Positions 52,768 through 61,635 of a DNA stretch of 64,000 nt are shown piece after piece (position 1 is the stretch's first letter; each line of letters opens with the position of its first letter). The notes beneath the pieces were generated by a model. That model did no database searches and was not told where the DNA came from. It was given only the letters and a program-made list of their open reading frames with translations. Both the position numbers and the translations under genes were made by a program. Source of the DNA: CADEDV01 sp964437415 (lineage in GTDB: Bacteria; Bacteroidota; Bacteroidia; Chitinophagales; Chitinophagaceae); NCBI GenBank assembly GCA_964437415.1, contig CAYTGN010000002.1:186001-250000 (forward strand), written 5' to 3'.

Positions 52768-54324
52768 ATGAAAAAACTGAAATTTCTTTTCCTGGTGCTT
52801 TTCTTTTTACCTGCAATGTCCGGCTTCGCACAGGTAAAGGAGAAAACCGTTATCAACAGTATTGTTGAAGAAGCCACCGGCAATTCTCAATTAGAAAAAC
52901 TGGGTCATGAATTAATGGATGGCATCGGCCCGCGGCTGGTGGGCACTCCCCTGATGCAAAAAGCCCATGACTGGGCTGTGGCCAAATACAAAACATGGGG
53001 TATTGAGGCCCGCAATGAAAAATGGGGTGAATGGCGCAGTTGGGAACGGGGCATCACACATATTGATATGGTGCATCCGCGGATAAAAACATTGCAGGGA
53101 ATGCAATTAGCATGGAGCCCCGGCACAGGCGGAAAAACTATCACAGCAGATGTGATTATCCTGGCTGATGTGGAAGACTCTGTAGCTTTTCAAAAATGGT
53201 TGCCCTCAGTAAAAGGGAAATTTGTGATGATATCACAGTTGCAGCCTACCGGCAGACCGGAATATAACTGGAAAGAATTCGGAACAGAAGAATCGCAGGA
53301 AAAAATAAAAAAAGAAAAAGCAAAAGTAACCGAAGAATGGAATAAACGCATCAGCAAAACAGGTTACAATAACCGCACCCTTCCTGTAGCATTGGAAAAT
53401 GCCGGTGCTGCGGGAGTGCTGATGTCCTATTGGTCAAATGCGTTTGGAGCCAATAAAATATTTGGCGCCAACACCAAAAAAGTTCCGACCGTTGATATTT
53501 CATTGGAAGATTATGGCCTGCTTTATCGTTTGGCAGAATCGGGACAGCAACCAAAGATCAGCCTGAGGGCCGACTCAAAAGACCTGGGCATAGCACCTAC
53601 TTTTAACACAATCGCAGAAATAAAAGGGACTGAAAAACCGGGCGAATATGTTATGCTTTCCGCCCATTTTGATTCATGGGATGGCGGCACCGGTGCAACA
53701 GATAATGGCACCGGCACCCTTGTGATGATGGAAGCGATGCGAATACTGAAAAAAGTTTATCCCAATCCCAAACGCACCATTTTGGTGGGTCACTGGGGCA
53801 GTGAAGAACAGGGATTGAATGGCTCCCGTGCTTTTGTGGAAGATCATCCGGAGATCGTTGATAATTTGCAGGCCTTGTTCAACCAGGACAATGGAACGGG
53901 CCGGGTGGTAAATATTTCCGGCCAGGGATTTTTGCATGCCTATGACTATCTCGGTCGCTGGCTGGCTGCTGTTCCCGAAGATGTTCGCAAACATATTGAA
54001 ACCCGTTTTCCCGGCAGTCCCGGTGGTGGCGGTTCTGATTATGCATCTTTTGTGGCCGCAGGGGCCCCTGCATTTTCGCTTAGCTCTAACAGTTGGCTCT
54101 ATGGCGCCTACACCTGGCACACCAATCTTGATACTTATGACAAGATTGTTTTTGATGATGTAAGAAATAACGCCATTCTTACAGCTATCCTGGTGTATAT
54201 GGCATGTGAAGACCCGGAAAAAACTTCAAGAGTAAAAGCGGTTTTGCCCGTGAATCAAAGAACAGGACAACCGGGAAGATGGCCCGAGAAAAGATCACCC
54301 ACAAGGAAAGGTGGATTGGATTAA
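52768..54324 (+). CDS. M28-family zinc aminopeptidase/carboxypeptidase, secreted
   Basis: A 518-residue exported metallopeptidase, carboxypeptidase Q-like. Signal peptide ends near GFAQ (residue 22). A PA domain probably lies at about 125-275. The M28 zinc residues are in SAHFDSWDGGTGATDNGTG (His and Asp), GSEEQGLNGSRAF (Glu-Glu) and NQDNGTG, with the final zinc histidine in WHTNLDTYDK. It is followed by a strong hairpin. It would digest peptides in the periplasm or outside the cell. Confidence 0.93.
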   Translation: MKKLKFLFLVLFFLPAMSGFAQVKEKTVINSIVEEATGNSQLEKLGHELMDGIGPRLVGTPLMQKAHDWAVAKYKTWGIEARNEKWGEWRSWERGITHIDMVHPRIKTLQGMQLAWSPGTGGKTITADVIILADVEDSVAFQKWLPSVKGKFVMISQLQPTGRPEYNWKEFGTEESQEKIKKEKAKVTEEWNKRISKTGYNNRTLPVALENAGAAGVLMSYWSNAFGANKIFGANTKKVPTVDISLEDYGLLYRLAESGQQPKISLRADSKDLGIAPTFNTIAEIKGTEKPGEYVMLSAHFDSWDGGTGATDNGTGTLVMMEAMRILKKVYPNPKRTILVGHWGSEEQGLNGSRAFVEDHPEIVDNLQALFNQDNGTGRVVNISGQGFLHAYDYLGRWLAAVPEDVRKHIETRFPGSPGGGGSDYASFVAAGAPAFSLSSNSWLYGAYTWHTNLDTYDKIVFDDVRNNAILTAILVYMACEDPEKTSRVKAVLPVNQRTGQPGRWPEKRSPTRKGGLD

Positions 54325-54326
54325 AC

Positions 54327-54357
54327 GCAAAGAGCCTGCATTTTGCAGGCTCTTTGC
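54327..54357 (+). terminator. Fourteen-bp perfect hairpin
   Basis: GCAAAGAGCCTGCA / TGCAGGCTCTTTGC with a 3-base loop, three bases after the M28 stop. The T run is short, so termination is likely rather than certain. Confidence 0.75.
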
Positions 54358-54606
54358 TTATTCCGGGACAAGGCTGCCTGCATCCCCGGCAGATGATGAG
54401 CAGGCGGTGATAATAAAAGCTGAATTTAATGCCAGCATTGCAAGTTGAATTGAACGTCCGATAAAAATTTTTTTGGTGAAAGAATAGCAGAGGCAGGTAG
54501 TCTTTAATTGTTCATCGGCAGGTTTTCTTTTTCCCTGAGCATCCGGACATTCGCAAAAAATAAATAGAGCAATAACTGCAGGTTGAGACAACAATGCTAC
54601 AAAAAT

Positions 54607-54644
54607 CATTCCCGGGTGAAGGTAACATTACCCGGGAATGATAT
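54607..54644 (-). terminator. Rho-independent terminator of the Dabb gene
   Basis: ATCATTCCCGGGT and ACCCGGGAATGAT pair over 13 bp around a 12-base loop. On the minus strand a TTTTT tail follows. Confidence 0.8.
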
Positions 54645-54678
54645 TAAAAGGCCGGTTGCAGTAATAAAGGAATATGAA

Positions 54679-55092
54679 CTAAGCATCTATCGAATCATAT
54701 ACCTGGACTTTCGACCAGAGATGGCTGCATTCATTGACAAATCTTTGGTGTACAGGATCTTGCTGGTAGCGCTGTTCTTCTTCCTTATTGTTAAAAAGCA
54801 GCAACCATGAAACCTGGTAAGATGCATCTATCACATCCCGGTTAGTATCTGCCGGCTGACCGATATGAAACATTTTGATATATGGTATGCGACTTAGCTC
54901 CTGCAAACCTTTCAGCAATTGTTGCAAGTCTTCTTTGCTGCCGGGGTTTTTCAACCAGAAAAATACATGATGTACAAAAAGACCTTTTTCTGCACCCATA
55001 GATGTGCTTTTAAAACCAGGTAATATGACTCCTGCTGTTACAACTGTTTTTGTTGCAGCGCTGATGAATTGGCGGCGTGATGAATTGCTCAT
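54679..55092 (-). CDS. Dabb (stress-responsive alpha/beta barrel) protein with Tat signal
   Basis: A 137-residue protein with a twin-arginine signal (SSRRQFISAATKTVVTAG); I use the ATG just before it. The mature part, starting about residue 38, is a Dabb domain (PF07876): HHVFFWLKNPGSKEDLQQLLKGLQEL and a C-terminal strand. Members are small ferredoxin-like barrels in the periplasm or cytoplasm with mostly unknown functions. Export by Tat suggests folding or cofactor loading before transport. It follows the SnoaL-like gene on the same strand (28 bases). Confidence 0.85.
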   Translation of the reverse strand: MSNSSRRQFISAATKTVVTAGVILPGFKSTSMGAEKGLFVHHVFFWLKNPGSKEDLQQLLKGLQELSRIPYIKMFHIGQPADTNRDVIDASYQVSWLLLFNNKEEEQRYQQDPVHQRFVNECSHLWSKVQVYDSIDA

Positions 55093-55120
55093 GCTTAAAG
55101 ATAACATTTGCTATATGTAT

Positions 55121-55603
55121 TCAATTTTTTGCTGCGGTCGTATCCGCACCCGGCTGCGGCATCATCATTGCCATATCTTTAGGATCCATATACATCCAAT
55201 GCTCAACTGCCTTTCCGTCTTTGAACTTTGAAATATCAACGCTTTTCATCGTCACAGAGTTTCCGTTCATCGTTCCTGTAACGGTTGCCCAGGTAAATAC
55301 AAATTCATCATCAGCAAGACTTCTTGATTCTGTAGATTTCATATCCGATGACATCTCCTTCCATTTTTTCATCTCAGCGATTATATTATCCAGCCCGACA
55401 ACATCCCCCGTCTCACCTGCATGATCAATCGCATCAACAGCGATATAATCCCCCATCTTGTCAAAGTCACCGGCCTCATAGGCCTTCATAATAGCATCAT
55501 TCACTTCTAAATTCCTTTTGGAGGTGGCTGACATGCCGCCGCTGTTGCAGGACATCAATGTGACGACAGATGAAATAGTCAGCAGTAAAAAATAATTTTT
55601 CAT
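55121..55603 (-). CDS. SnoaL/NTF2-like lipoprotein
   Basis: A 160-residue lipoprotein (MKNYFLLLTISSVVTLMSC, lipobox LMSC, Cys19). The upstream ATG gives a 20-residue extension that hides this signal and is rejected. The mature part has the NTF2-like layout: helix NDAIMKAYEAGDFDKMGDYI, strand AIDHAGETGDVVG, helix MKKWKEM, and three strands (FVFTWATVTGTMNG, VTMKSVDISKFKDG, AVEHWMYMDP). Such proteins bind small ligands or act in polyketide chemistry; no specific function is visible. Confidence 0.75.
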   Translation of the reverse strand: MKNYFLLLTISSVVTLMSCNSGGMSATSKRNLEVNDAIMKAYEAGDFDKMGDYIAVDAIDHAGETGDVVGLDNIIAEMKKWKEMSSDMKSTESRSLADDEFVFTWATVTGTMNGNSVTMKSVDISKFKDGKAVEHWMYMDPKDMAMMMPQPGADTTAAKN

Positions 55604-56025
55604 AACAGTAAATTTTGGTTTGGTAAAAGGTAAACCAAATTCCGTAAAATGCCAAACAGTCAAATTGACTGATTGGAACTATTGATTGGCATTATGTAGA
55701 ATTTAAGCAGGGAGTATTTATACTGTAAGTACGGAGTAAACTAAGTCTAAAACACGGCATACAGGCTGATTTTTATGACAGGCTGAAATCGAAAAGTTGC
55801 GATGAATCAGGGCTTACTTTCTATTGAAAACCGCGAAGAATCGGTCTGTATAAGGTTGCTGGTGCAGGCAGTCAATAGTAGTATGACCCCGATATCTGAA
55901 CAGCAGCTAAAGCGTAAAACTCATTAAGCAATAAACCTTAAAATCAATTGAACTGACCGAAAACTAACCCGCATGCTAAACGGCCGGGAAACCATTTTTA
56001 TTTTCAACTTATAAATTATAAAAAC
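55604..56025. other. 422-base gene-free stretch
   Basis: No gene. Close to the SnoaL-like start it holds TTTGGTTT / AAACCAAA (55614-55639) and CAGTCAA / TTGACTG (55657-55671). The rest is AT-rich with no promoter I would defend for the next gene. Confidence 0.6.
55614..55671 (-). promoter_or_regulatory. Two inverted repeats before the SnoaL-like gene
   Basis: TTTGGTTT...AAACCAAA with a 10-base gap and CAGTCAA-A-TTGACTG lie 11 and 54 bases before the start codon. They could be operators or a leader hairpin. Confidence 0.35.
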
Positions 56026-57165
56026 ATGAAATCAGTAGTTGTCTTGCTAATTGCCTTATTGCCGATGGGAGTATTTGGGCAAAGTGTAGCTGTGAATACA
56101 GATGGTTCACAACCACACAATACCGCTATTCTTGATGTAAAATCAGCATCAAAAGGAGTGCTGATCCCAAGGCTTACCACTTTGCAACGTACAAGTATTG
56201 CAGGACCCGCTATTGGTTTGATGGTTTTTGATACCGACACCTACAGCTTCTGGATTTATCGTGGTGATGTAAATGGCGGTTGGGTAGAATTTCTCCATAA
56301 CCTTGATAAGCACTGGGACCGGAGCGGCATCACTGTTTTTAATACCAATCCCGGTAATATCGGCATTGGCACCAACAGCCCGACAGAAAAGCTCACGATC
56401 AATGCAACAAACCCTGCTATAAGTTTACTAAATGAAGGTTCAGCCAAAGGCTTTCTGCAATCATCAGGAAATCATATGCGGTTTGGAACCTATAATTCCA
56501 ATGCCAGTGGTAATCTTTACCTGACTACTTTGGGAGTTGACAGAATGGCTATCACGCCTGATGGCAATTTCGGAGTTGGTATTCTAAACCCGGTTGGAAA
56601 ATTCCAGATCACTGGCGGGGTAAATGCATCGCTCAATACTCATGGATTTATGATGCTGGGAACGGTAGGTAGCGCCAACCTCGTTTTTGATAATAATGAA
56701 ATTCAGGCCCGCACTAATGGTAATGCTTCAAATTTATTACTCCAAAACAACGGCGGAAATGTTTTTATCGGTGATGCTTCCAACTTTAATAGTGCACACC
56801 GTCTTGGTGTAGATGGCCATACAGTTATTACAGGCAACCTGAGAGTAGGAAGCGTCCCAAATCCTTCGGGGTACAGGCTGGCGGTCGAGGGAAAGATCAT
56901 CTGCAGCGAAGTGATGGTTCGCCTGGTAAACAACTGGCCGGATTATGTTTTTGGTAAAAATTATAAACTACGAAGCATTAACGAAGTAGAGAACTATATC
57001 AAAAAGAATAATCATTTACCCGGTATTCCTTCTGCAAAAACTATTGAAGAAAGCGGAATGAGTGTCGGGGAAATGCAAAGACTGCAAATGGAAAAAATTG
57101 AAGAGCTCACCTTGTATATCATTGAGCTGAAAAAAGAAATTGATAATCTAAAGAAGCAGAAATAA
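56026..57165 (+). CDS. Surface protein with S74-like/tail-fibre repeats and coiled-coil tail
   Basis: A 379-residue exported protein with a signal peptide (MKSVVVLLIALLPMGVFGQ). The repetitive beta-rich middle contains GNIGIGTNSPTEKLTI, FGVGILNPVGKFQI and similar lines, as in Bacteroidota tail-fibre-like surface proteins. It ends with LPGIPSAKTIEESGMSVGEMQ and a C-terminal coiled coil (KIEELTLYIIELKKEIDNLK). The order NWPDYVFGKNYKL then HLPGIPS is the signature of a large family usually paired with secreted proteins, as here. It is probably trimeric and fibrous; binding target unknown. Confidence 0.85.
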   Translation: MKSVVVLLIALLPMGVFGQSVAVNTDGSQPHNTAILDVKSASKGVLIPRLTTLQRTSIAGPAIGLMVFDTDTYSFWIYRGDVNGGWVEFLHNLDKHWDRSGITVFNTNPGNIGIGTNSPTEKLTINATNPAISLLNEGSAKGFLQSSGNHMRFGTYNSNASGNLYLTTLGVDRMAITPDGNFGVGILNPVGKFQITGGVNASLNTHGFMMLGTVGSANLVFDNNEIQARTNGNASNLLLQNNGGNVFIGDASNFNSAHRLGVDGHTVITGNLRVGSVPNPSGYRLAVEGKIICSEVMVRLVNNWPDYVFGKNYKLRSINEVENYIKKNNHLPGIPSAKTIEESGMSVGEMQRLQMEKIEELTLYIIELKKEIDNLKKQK

Positions 57166-57198
57166 CCGGTCTCACTTATTGAACCAAATACAATCTGT

Positions 57199-60096
57199 AT
57201 GAAACAAATTATTTTTCTTCTCCGGGTTTTTGTTTTGATGTTTCCGGTGATGGTCAATGCACAAGCGGATACCGCTCTAAAACGCCAGTTGCAGGGAAAG
57301 CAGCAATTGAATGAGATAATGAATACGATAAAAGCCTATTACAAAGACCCCGCAACGATCAACCGGCTTGGGGCTGGCAATGTTGAAAGAAAATTAAAAA
57401 AATGGGCACGGTATGAATGGTATATGAGCAGCAGGCTGGGGTCGAACGGTGAATTTGTAAACATCAACAGAAAAATATTTGAAGCAACCGGTAGCCGGGG
57501 AAACCAATTGAGCAGAATGGAAAGTGTTGCCGGCGCCTGGGCTCCTGTTGGTCCCAACAACACTACCAATGGTATCGGCAGGGTTGACCGGCTGGCATTT
57601 CATCCTTCCAACGCAAACATCGTGTATGCCGGTTCTACCGCAGGGGGATTATGGAGAACAATTGATGCGGGAACAAGCTGGACAAACCTGACAGCAGACA
57701 TTCCTTCGGGGGGCATCAGTGGAATCGTGGTTGACCCTGTAAACCCCAACACGATTTATATTCTTACCGGCGATGGTGACAGCGATTTTGGCGGGTTCGT
57801 TGAAGGTTTTGGATACATGCGGTTGTCAATCGGTGTTTTAAAATCAACAGATGGTGGAAACAACTGGACTATAACGGGAGAATTTCCAGGGGCAGATTAT
57901 TCAACATTGGTGGGCTACAGGCTTATCATGAATCCGCTGAACAATAACACAATTTATGCCTGTACCAACCAGGGAATATTTATGACACTAAATGGCGGCG
58001 AAACCTGGGGACGGGTAAACGGGGGGCTTGATGGCAGTGGCGGCCGGTTCTTTAATATGAAGTTCAGGCCCGGCAGCGGAAATATCTGCTATGCAACAAG
58101 CTCCAACGCCAATTTCTCTCAAATGCATTTCTGGCGAAGCACCACCGGGGGGATCACCTGGGATACTGTTGGCAGTGTATTCAGCCAGATCAATAACCCC
58201 ACTGCAAGGGTTGAGTTGGCCGTTACACCCAATGCACCTGCAAATGTGTATTTACTAGCCGGCGGAGTGACGCCAAACGGGCCTTTCCAATTTAAAGGGA
58301 TGTTACGTAGCACGGATGAAGGACAATCTTTTTCTGTCATGTCCAATTCACCCAACATTCTTGGTAATAGTGCTGCAGGTACCGACAACAATGAACAATC
58401 AGATTATGACCTGGCGCTTGCCGTCAGTAATGCAAACAGTAATCATGTTATTTCAGGTGCTGTTCTGGTTTGGTATAGTTCGATTGGCGGGGGCGGTGCC
58501 TGGACAAACAGGCCGGGGATTCATGGTGATATACATGACCTCGGTTTTCACCCGGTGAATAACAAATTATGGGCTGCCACCGACGGCGGTGTTTACAGCA
58601 GTGTGGATAATGGCGCCAACTGGACATCTCATTTCGAAGGAATGAATACTACCCAGTTCTATCGAATGGCGGTAAGTCCCATTGACTACCTGGATATGAT
58701 CGGAGGTTCGCAGGATAATGCTGTGAAAAAACGAAACAATGGCACTTCCACTTTTGACCAGATCGGATGTTGTGACGGCTTTACGGTAGCCTATGGACTT
58801 TCGAGTGAGGATACCATTTATGCTGTTATGAACAGGACAATAAACAGATCTTCCAATGGTGGAACCAATTTTACAAATATCACCCCCGCAAATACGGCGA
58901 ACCCTTTTGCAATGAGCATGGCCGTGCATACTTCTTTACCGGGCGGACTGTTTATCGGTTCTGATACAATATGGCGTTCAACAGATGCAGGGACCAACTG
59001 GCTCTTTAGTACCAGCCTTCCCGGTGGTTGGTTTTTACGCACCTGTCCAAGCAACGGGAACAGAATATATGCTGCTGGTGGTAATGCTTATAATTCCTCT
59101 ATTGGCGCCTTGCGCAGAAGCGATGATGGTGGGGTAACATGGATAGCAAATGTGTTAAGTGCCTCTCCTGGCTTTCCCAATAATTTTCCAAAGATCACAA
59201 GCATCAATGTTGACCCGACAAACTCTAACAGGGTGTGGGTTACATTTGGCGGCTTTGCGGATGGTGTCAAGGTTGCTTATTCAAACGATGCCGGTTTAAA
59301 TTGGGTAAATCGCAGCGGCAGCCTGCCCAACCTGCCTGTTAATTGTATTGCACTTGACAATAATAACAATGCCTATGTAGGTACTGATAACGGTGTATAT
59401 TACAGGGGAGCCTCCATGAACGATTGGGTTCCTTTCTACAATAATCTTCCTTATGTTCCCGTAACGGAGCTTGTTATTTCGGAAGCGGGGAACCGGATCC
59501 GGGCGGCCACTTTTGGCCGGGGTATCTGGAGCAGTGACCTGTACACTACCTGTCCGGCTGATCTGACTGTTACCGGGACTTTAGAAGGCCAGGAATATTA
59601 TGAAGCATCCAATTCAATCAATACTACGGCCTTGCTAAAAACTTCGTCCGGTACCAAAGTGCAAATGCGGGGTGGTAATGAAGTTGTATTGCAAGATGGT
59701 TTTACTGCGAGAGAAACCACAGAGTTCAGGGCATTGACCGGTCCCTGCGGCAGCGGCGGAGTAGCAGGATTTCGTTTAAGCAATATTGATTCATCCGTGC
59801 AATTGTCACCGCGACAATTCCTTGCCCCCATGGATGGCAGCAGGTCGCTGATACATATTCATTCAACGGCAAATAATACAATACAGTTTGAAATAAATCA
59901 AAAGCAAAACGGGGTAACAGATATTTTGCTGACGGATGAATCCGGCAAAGTTGTGGACCAAAAGAAATTTACTTTGTCCTCAGCAGGTAAATGGCAACAT
60001 ACGATCAATATTCCGGGACTTGCTAAAGGATTATATTACATACATGTGCTTTTAGATGGCAGGGTTGAGCACATACAGGAAGTGATCATTCAATAG
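57199..60096 (+). CDS. Large secreted BNR/sortilin-like protein with C-terminal sorting domain
   Basis: A 965-residue protein with a signal peptide (cleavage near VNAQ, residue 22). About residues 115-790 hold many WSPxG-type lines (GLWRTIDAGTSWTNL, GVYSSVDNGANWTSH, GIWSSDLYTTCP): Asp-box/BNR repeats of a beta-propeller. After CPADL comes a coathanger-type segment (about 795-860), then a C-terminal domain (about 880-965) with LTDESGKVVDQKKF and LAKGLYYIHVLLDG, typical of type IX secretion type A sorting. Its 3' end lies in a 990-bp tandem duplication. It follows the S74-like surface protein by 33 bases. Confidence 0.9.
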   Translation: MKQIIFLLRVFVLMFPVMVNAQADTALKRQLQGKQQLNEIMNTIKAYYKDPATINRLGAGNVERKLKKWARYEWYMSSRLGSNGEFVNINRKIFEATGSRGNQLSRMESVAGAWAPVGPNNTTNGIGRVDRLAFHPSNANIVYAGSTAGGLWRTIDAGTSWTNLTADIPSGGISGIVVDPVNPNTIYILTGDGDSDFGGFVEGFGYMRLSIGVLKSTDGGNNWTITGEFPGADYSTLVGYRLIMNPLNNNTIYACTNQGIFMTLNGGETWGRVNGGLDGSGGRFFNMKFRPGSGNICYATSSNANFSQMHFWRSTTGGITWDTVGSVFSQINNPTARVELAVTPNAPANVYLLAGGVTPNGPFQFKGMLRSTDEGQSFSVMSNSPNILGNSAAGTDNNEQSDYDLALAVSNANSNHVISGAVLVWYSSIGGGGAWTNRPGIHGDIHDLGFHPVNNKLWAATDGGVYSSVDNGANWTSHFEGMNTTQFYRMAVSPIDYLDMIGGSQDNAVKKRNNGTSTFDQIGCCDGFTVAYGLSSEDTIYAVMNRTINRSSNGGTNFTNITPANTANPFAMSMAVHTSLPGGLFIGSDTIWRSTDAGTNWLFSTSLPGGWFLRTCPSNGNRIYAAGGNAYNSSIGALRRSDDGGVTWIANVLSASPGFPNNFPKITSINVDPTNSNRVWVTFGGFADGVKVAYSNDAGLNWVNRSGSLPNLPVNCIALDNNNNAYVGTDNGVYYRGASMNDWVPFYNNLPYVPVTELVISEAGNRIRAATFGRGIWSSDLYTTCPADLTVTGTLEGQEYYEASNSINTTALLKTSSGTKVQMRGGNEVVLQDGFTARETTEFRALTGPCGSGGVAGFRLSNIDSSVQLSPRQFLAPMDGSRSLIHIHSTANNTIQFEINQKQNGVTDILLTDESGKVVDQKKFTLSSAGKWQHTINIPGLAKGLYYIHVLLDGRVEHIQEVIIQ

Positions 60097-60192
60097 TATT
60101 GATCTAGCAGCATCGGGGCATTTTTTCCGTTCCTTTACGGACACGAGGCAGGGCGAAGAGTTTCTTTAGCGTAATGATTATACTTTACGCCT

Positions 60193-60215
60193 CGGTTGGT
60201 GTTTTTCACCAACCG
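60193..60215. repeat. Hairpin CGGTTGGTG-TTTTT-CACCAACCG
   Basis: Nine-bp perfect stem with a 5-base loop, downstream of the antitoxin-like gene. Present again at 61183-61205 in copy 2. It may stop transcription of the secreted-protein gene, though no T run follows. Confidence 0.55.
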
Positions 60216-60269
60216 AACCGATCTGTAGTCAAACGAAGCAGGGCTGAGAAAAGGCTGCCCTCTGCCTGG

Positions 60270-60443
60270 CTACAATTTTTCGGAAGCCCATTTGCGGATG
60301 AGTTTTTTGCTGTAGGCCTTCGCCTGCTCAATGGACAATATTTTATCGGGCTTCGTTTTTAAAGCAGCTTTTTTTTGCAATGCCTGGTACTCCTTTTCCG
60401 GCACCAGCACATACCTCTTTTTGTCTATTACTATTTGGGTCAT
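60270..60443 (-). CDS. Small antitoxin-like protein, copy 1
   Basis: A 57-residue protein starting MTQIVIDKKRYVLVPEKEY and then a charged helix (ALQKKAALKTKP), ending SIEQAKAYSKKLIRKWA. The short beta-beta-alpha start VIDKKRYVLVPEKEYQ is like Phd/YefM and other prevent-host-death antitoxins, which give DNA binding and toxin neutralisation. No toxin gene adjoins it downstream: the minus-strand 3' side is the end of the secreted-protein gene. It may be an orphan antitoxin. An identical copy lies 990 bases on. Confidence 0.6.
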   Translation of the reverse strand: MTQIVIDKKRYVLVPEKEYQALQKKAALKTKPDKILSIEQAKAYSKKLIRKWASEKL

Positions 60444-60561
60444 GGAGTGAAGTTACAAATTATTCTTTTGTCAGGTTTGACAGCTTTTACAAAGCTGGTC
60501 CTGAGTCGCAGACATCAGGACAACCTTCGAAGAGTTTTTTATTTCTTGAAGACTCCGGAGA

Positions 60562-61086
60562 ACCGGGACTTTAGAAGGCCAGGAATATTATGAAGCATCC
60601 AATTCAATCAATACTACGGCCTTGCTAAAAACTTCGTCCGGTACCAAAGTGCAAATGCGGGGTGGTAATGAAGTTGTATTGCAAGATGGTTTTACTGCGA
60701 GAGAAACCACAGAGTTCAGGGCATTGACCGGTCCCTGCGGCAGCGGCGGAGTAGCAGGATTTCGTTTAAGCAATATTGATTCATCCGTGCAATTGTCACC
60801 GCGACAATTCCTTGCCCCCATGGATGGCAGCAGGTCGCTGATACATATTCATTCAACGGCAAATAATACAATACAGTTTGAAATAAATCAAAAGCAAAAC
60901 GGGGTAACAGATATTTTGCTGACGGATGAATCCGGCAAAGTTGTGGACCAAAAGAAATTTACTTTGTCCTCAGCAGGTAAATGGCAACATACGATCAATA
61001 TTCCGGGACTTGCTAAAGGATTATATTACATACATGTGCTTTTAGATGGCAGGGTTGAGCACATACAGGAAGTGATCATTCAATAG
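60562..61086 (+). pseudogene. Duplicated 3' fragment of the secreted-protein gene
   Basis: The last 174 codons and stop of the 965-residue protein repeated without a start. The frame has a stop just upstream (at about 60546), so no fusion is made. It encodes the coathanger segment and sorting domain only and is not expected to be expressed as a protein. Confidence 0.85.
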
Positions 61087-61259
61087 TATTGATCTAGCAG
61101 CATCGGGGCATTTTTTCCGTTCCTTTACGGACACGAGGCAGGGCGAAGAGTTTCTTTAGCGTAATGATTATACTTTACGCCTCGGTTGGTGTTTTTCACC
61201 AACCGAACCGATCTGTAGTCAAACGAAGCAGGGCTGAGAAAAGGCTGCCCTCTGCCTGG

Positions 61260-61433
61260 CTACAATTTTTCGGAAGCCCATTTGCGGATGAGTTTTTTGC
61301 TGTAGGCCTTCGCCTGCTCAATGGACAATATTTTATCGGGCTTCGTTTTTAAAGCAGCTTTTTTTTGCAATGCCTGGTACTCCTTTTCCGGCACCAGCAC
61401 ATACCTCTTTTTGTCTATTACTATTTGGGTCAT
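61260..61433 (-). CDS. Small antitoxin-like protein, copy 2
   Basis: Same 57-residue sequence as the copy at 60270-60443 (MTQIVIDKKRYVLVPE... with the same termini), carried along in the duplication. It is 203 bases from the complete toxin-antitoxin pair, which has its own antitoxin on the other strand. Whether both copies are expressed is not visible. Confidence 0.6.
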   Translation of the reverse strand: MTQIVIDKKRYVLVPEKEYQALQKKAALKTKPDKILSIEQAKAYSKKLIRKWASEKL

Positions 61434-61556
61434 GGAGTGAAGTTACAAATTATTCTTTTGTCAGGTTTGACAGCTTTTACAAAGCTGGTCCTGAGTCGCA
61501 GACATCAGGACAACCTTCGAAGAGTTTTTTATTTCTTGAAGACTCCGGAGAACCGG

Positions 61557-61574
61557 GGACTACGAGCAACTGAG
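61557..61574 (+). repeat. Left direct repeat around the toxin-antitoxin module
   Basis: GGACTACGAGCAACTGAG, 18 bases; matches 62337-62354 at 16 of 18 positions. It begins at the last G of the third ACCGGG border. Confidence 0.65.
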
Positions 61575-61588
61575 TAAAAAGAAACCCA

Positions 61589-61620
61589 TTTGCAGGACGG
61601 AATAAAAATCAGTAATTTTA
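61589..61620 (+). promoter_or_regulatory. Promoter of the toxin-antitoxin operon
   Basis: TTTG (61589-61592) and TAATTTTA (61613-61620) are 20 bases apart. The -7 box differs from TAnnTTTG in the last base. Start codon 16 bases on. Confidence 0.5.
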
Positions 61621-61635
61621 AACAAAAGATTATTT

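Larger units (their letters stand above)
54325..54678. other. Intergenic stretch between M28 and Dabb genes
   Basis: Holds two hairpins (54327-54357 and 54607-54644). A minus-strand frame of 83 codons (54358-54609) is open but starts inside the terminator of the next gene and has no recognised family. I see nothing else. Confidence 0.6.
59572..60561 (+). repeat. 990-bp tandem duplication, copy 1
   Basis: Starts in the 3' part of the large secreted-protein gene (ACCGGG at 59572) and contains the C-terminal 174 codons, the stop and the downstream antitoxin-like gene. The sequence agrees with copy 2 wherever I compared it. Confidence 0.93.
60562..61551 (+). repeat. 990-bp tandem duplication, copy 2
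   Basis: Starts at ACCGGG (60562), directly after copy 1; the next ACCGGG (61552) marks the end, after which the sequence diverges. The 6-base ACCGGG at all three borders is the only shared edge. Confidence 0.93.

Noticed and set aside
54358..54609. 83-codon minus-strand frame with CxC and lipobox-like ITAC
   Set aside because: Its start lies inside the terminator hairpin of the Dabb gene and its end abuts another hairpin; no family. It could be real but I cannot support it.
60174..60362. 62-codon plus-strand frame (and its copy at 61164-61352)
   Set aside because: Antisense to the antitoxin-like gene, with no start context or family.
59572..61551. Insertion sequence as the cause of the duplicated block
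   Set aside because: No transposase, terminal inverted repeats or target duplication; only 6-base border homology, which fits simple tandem duplication.
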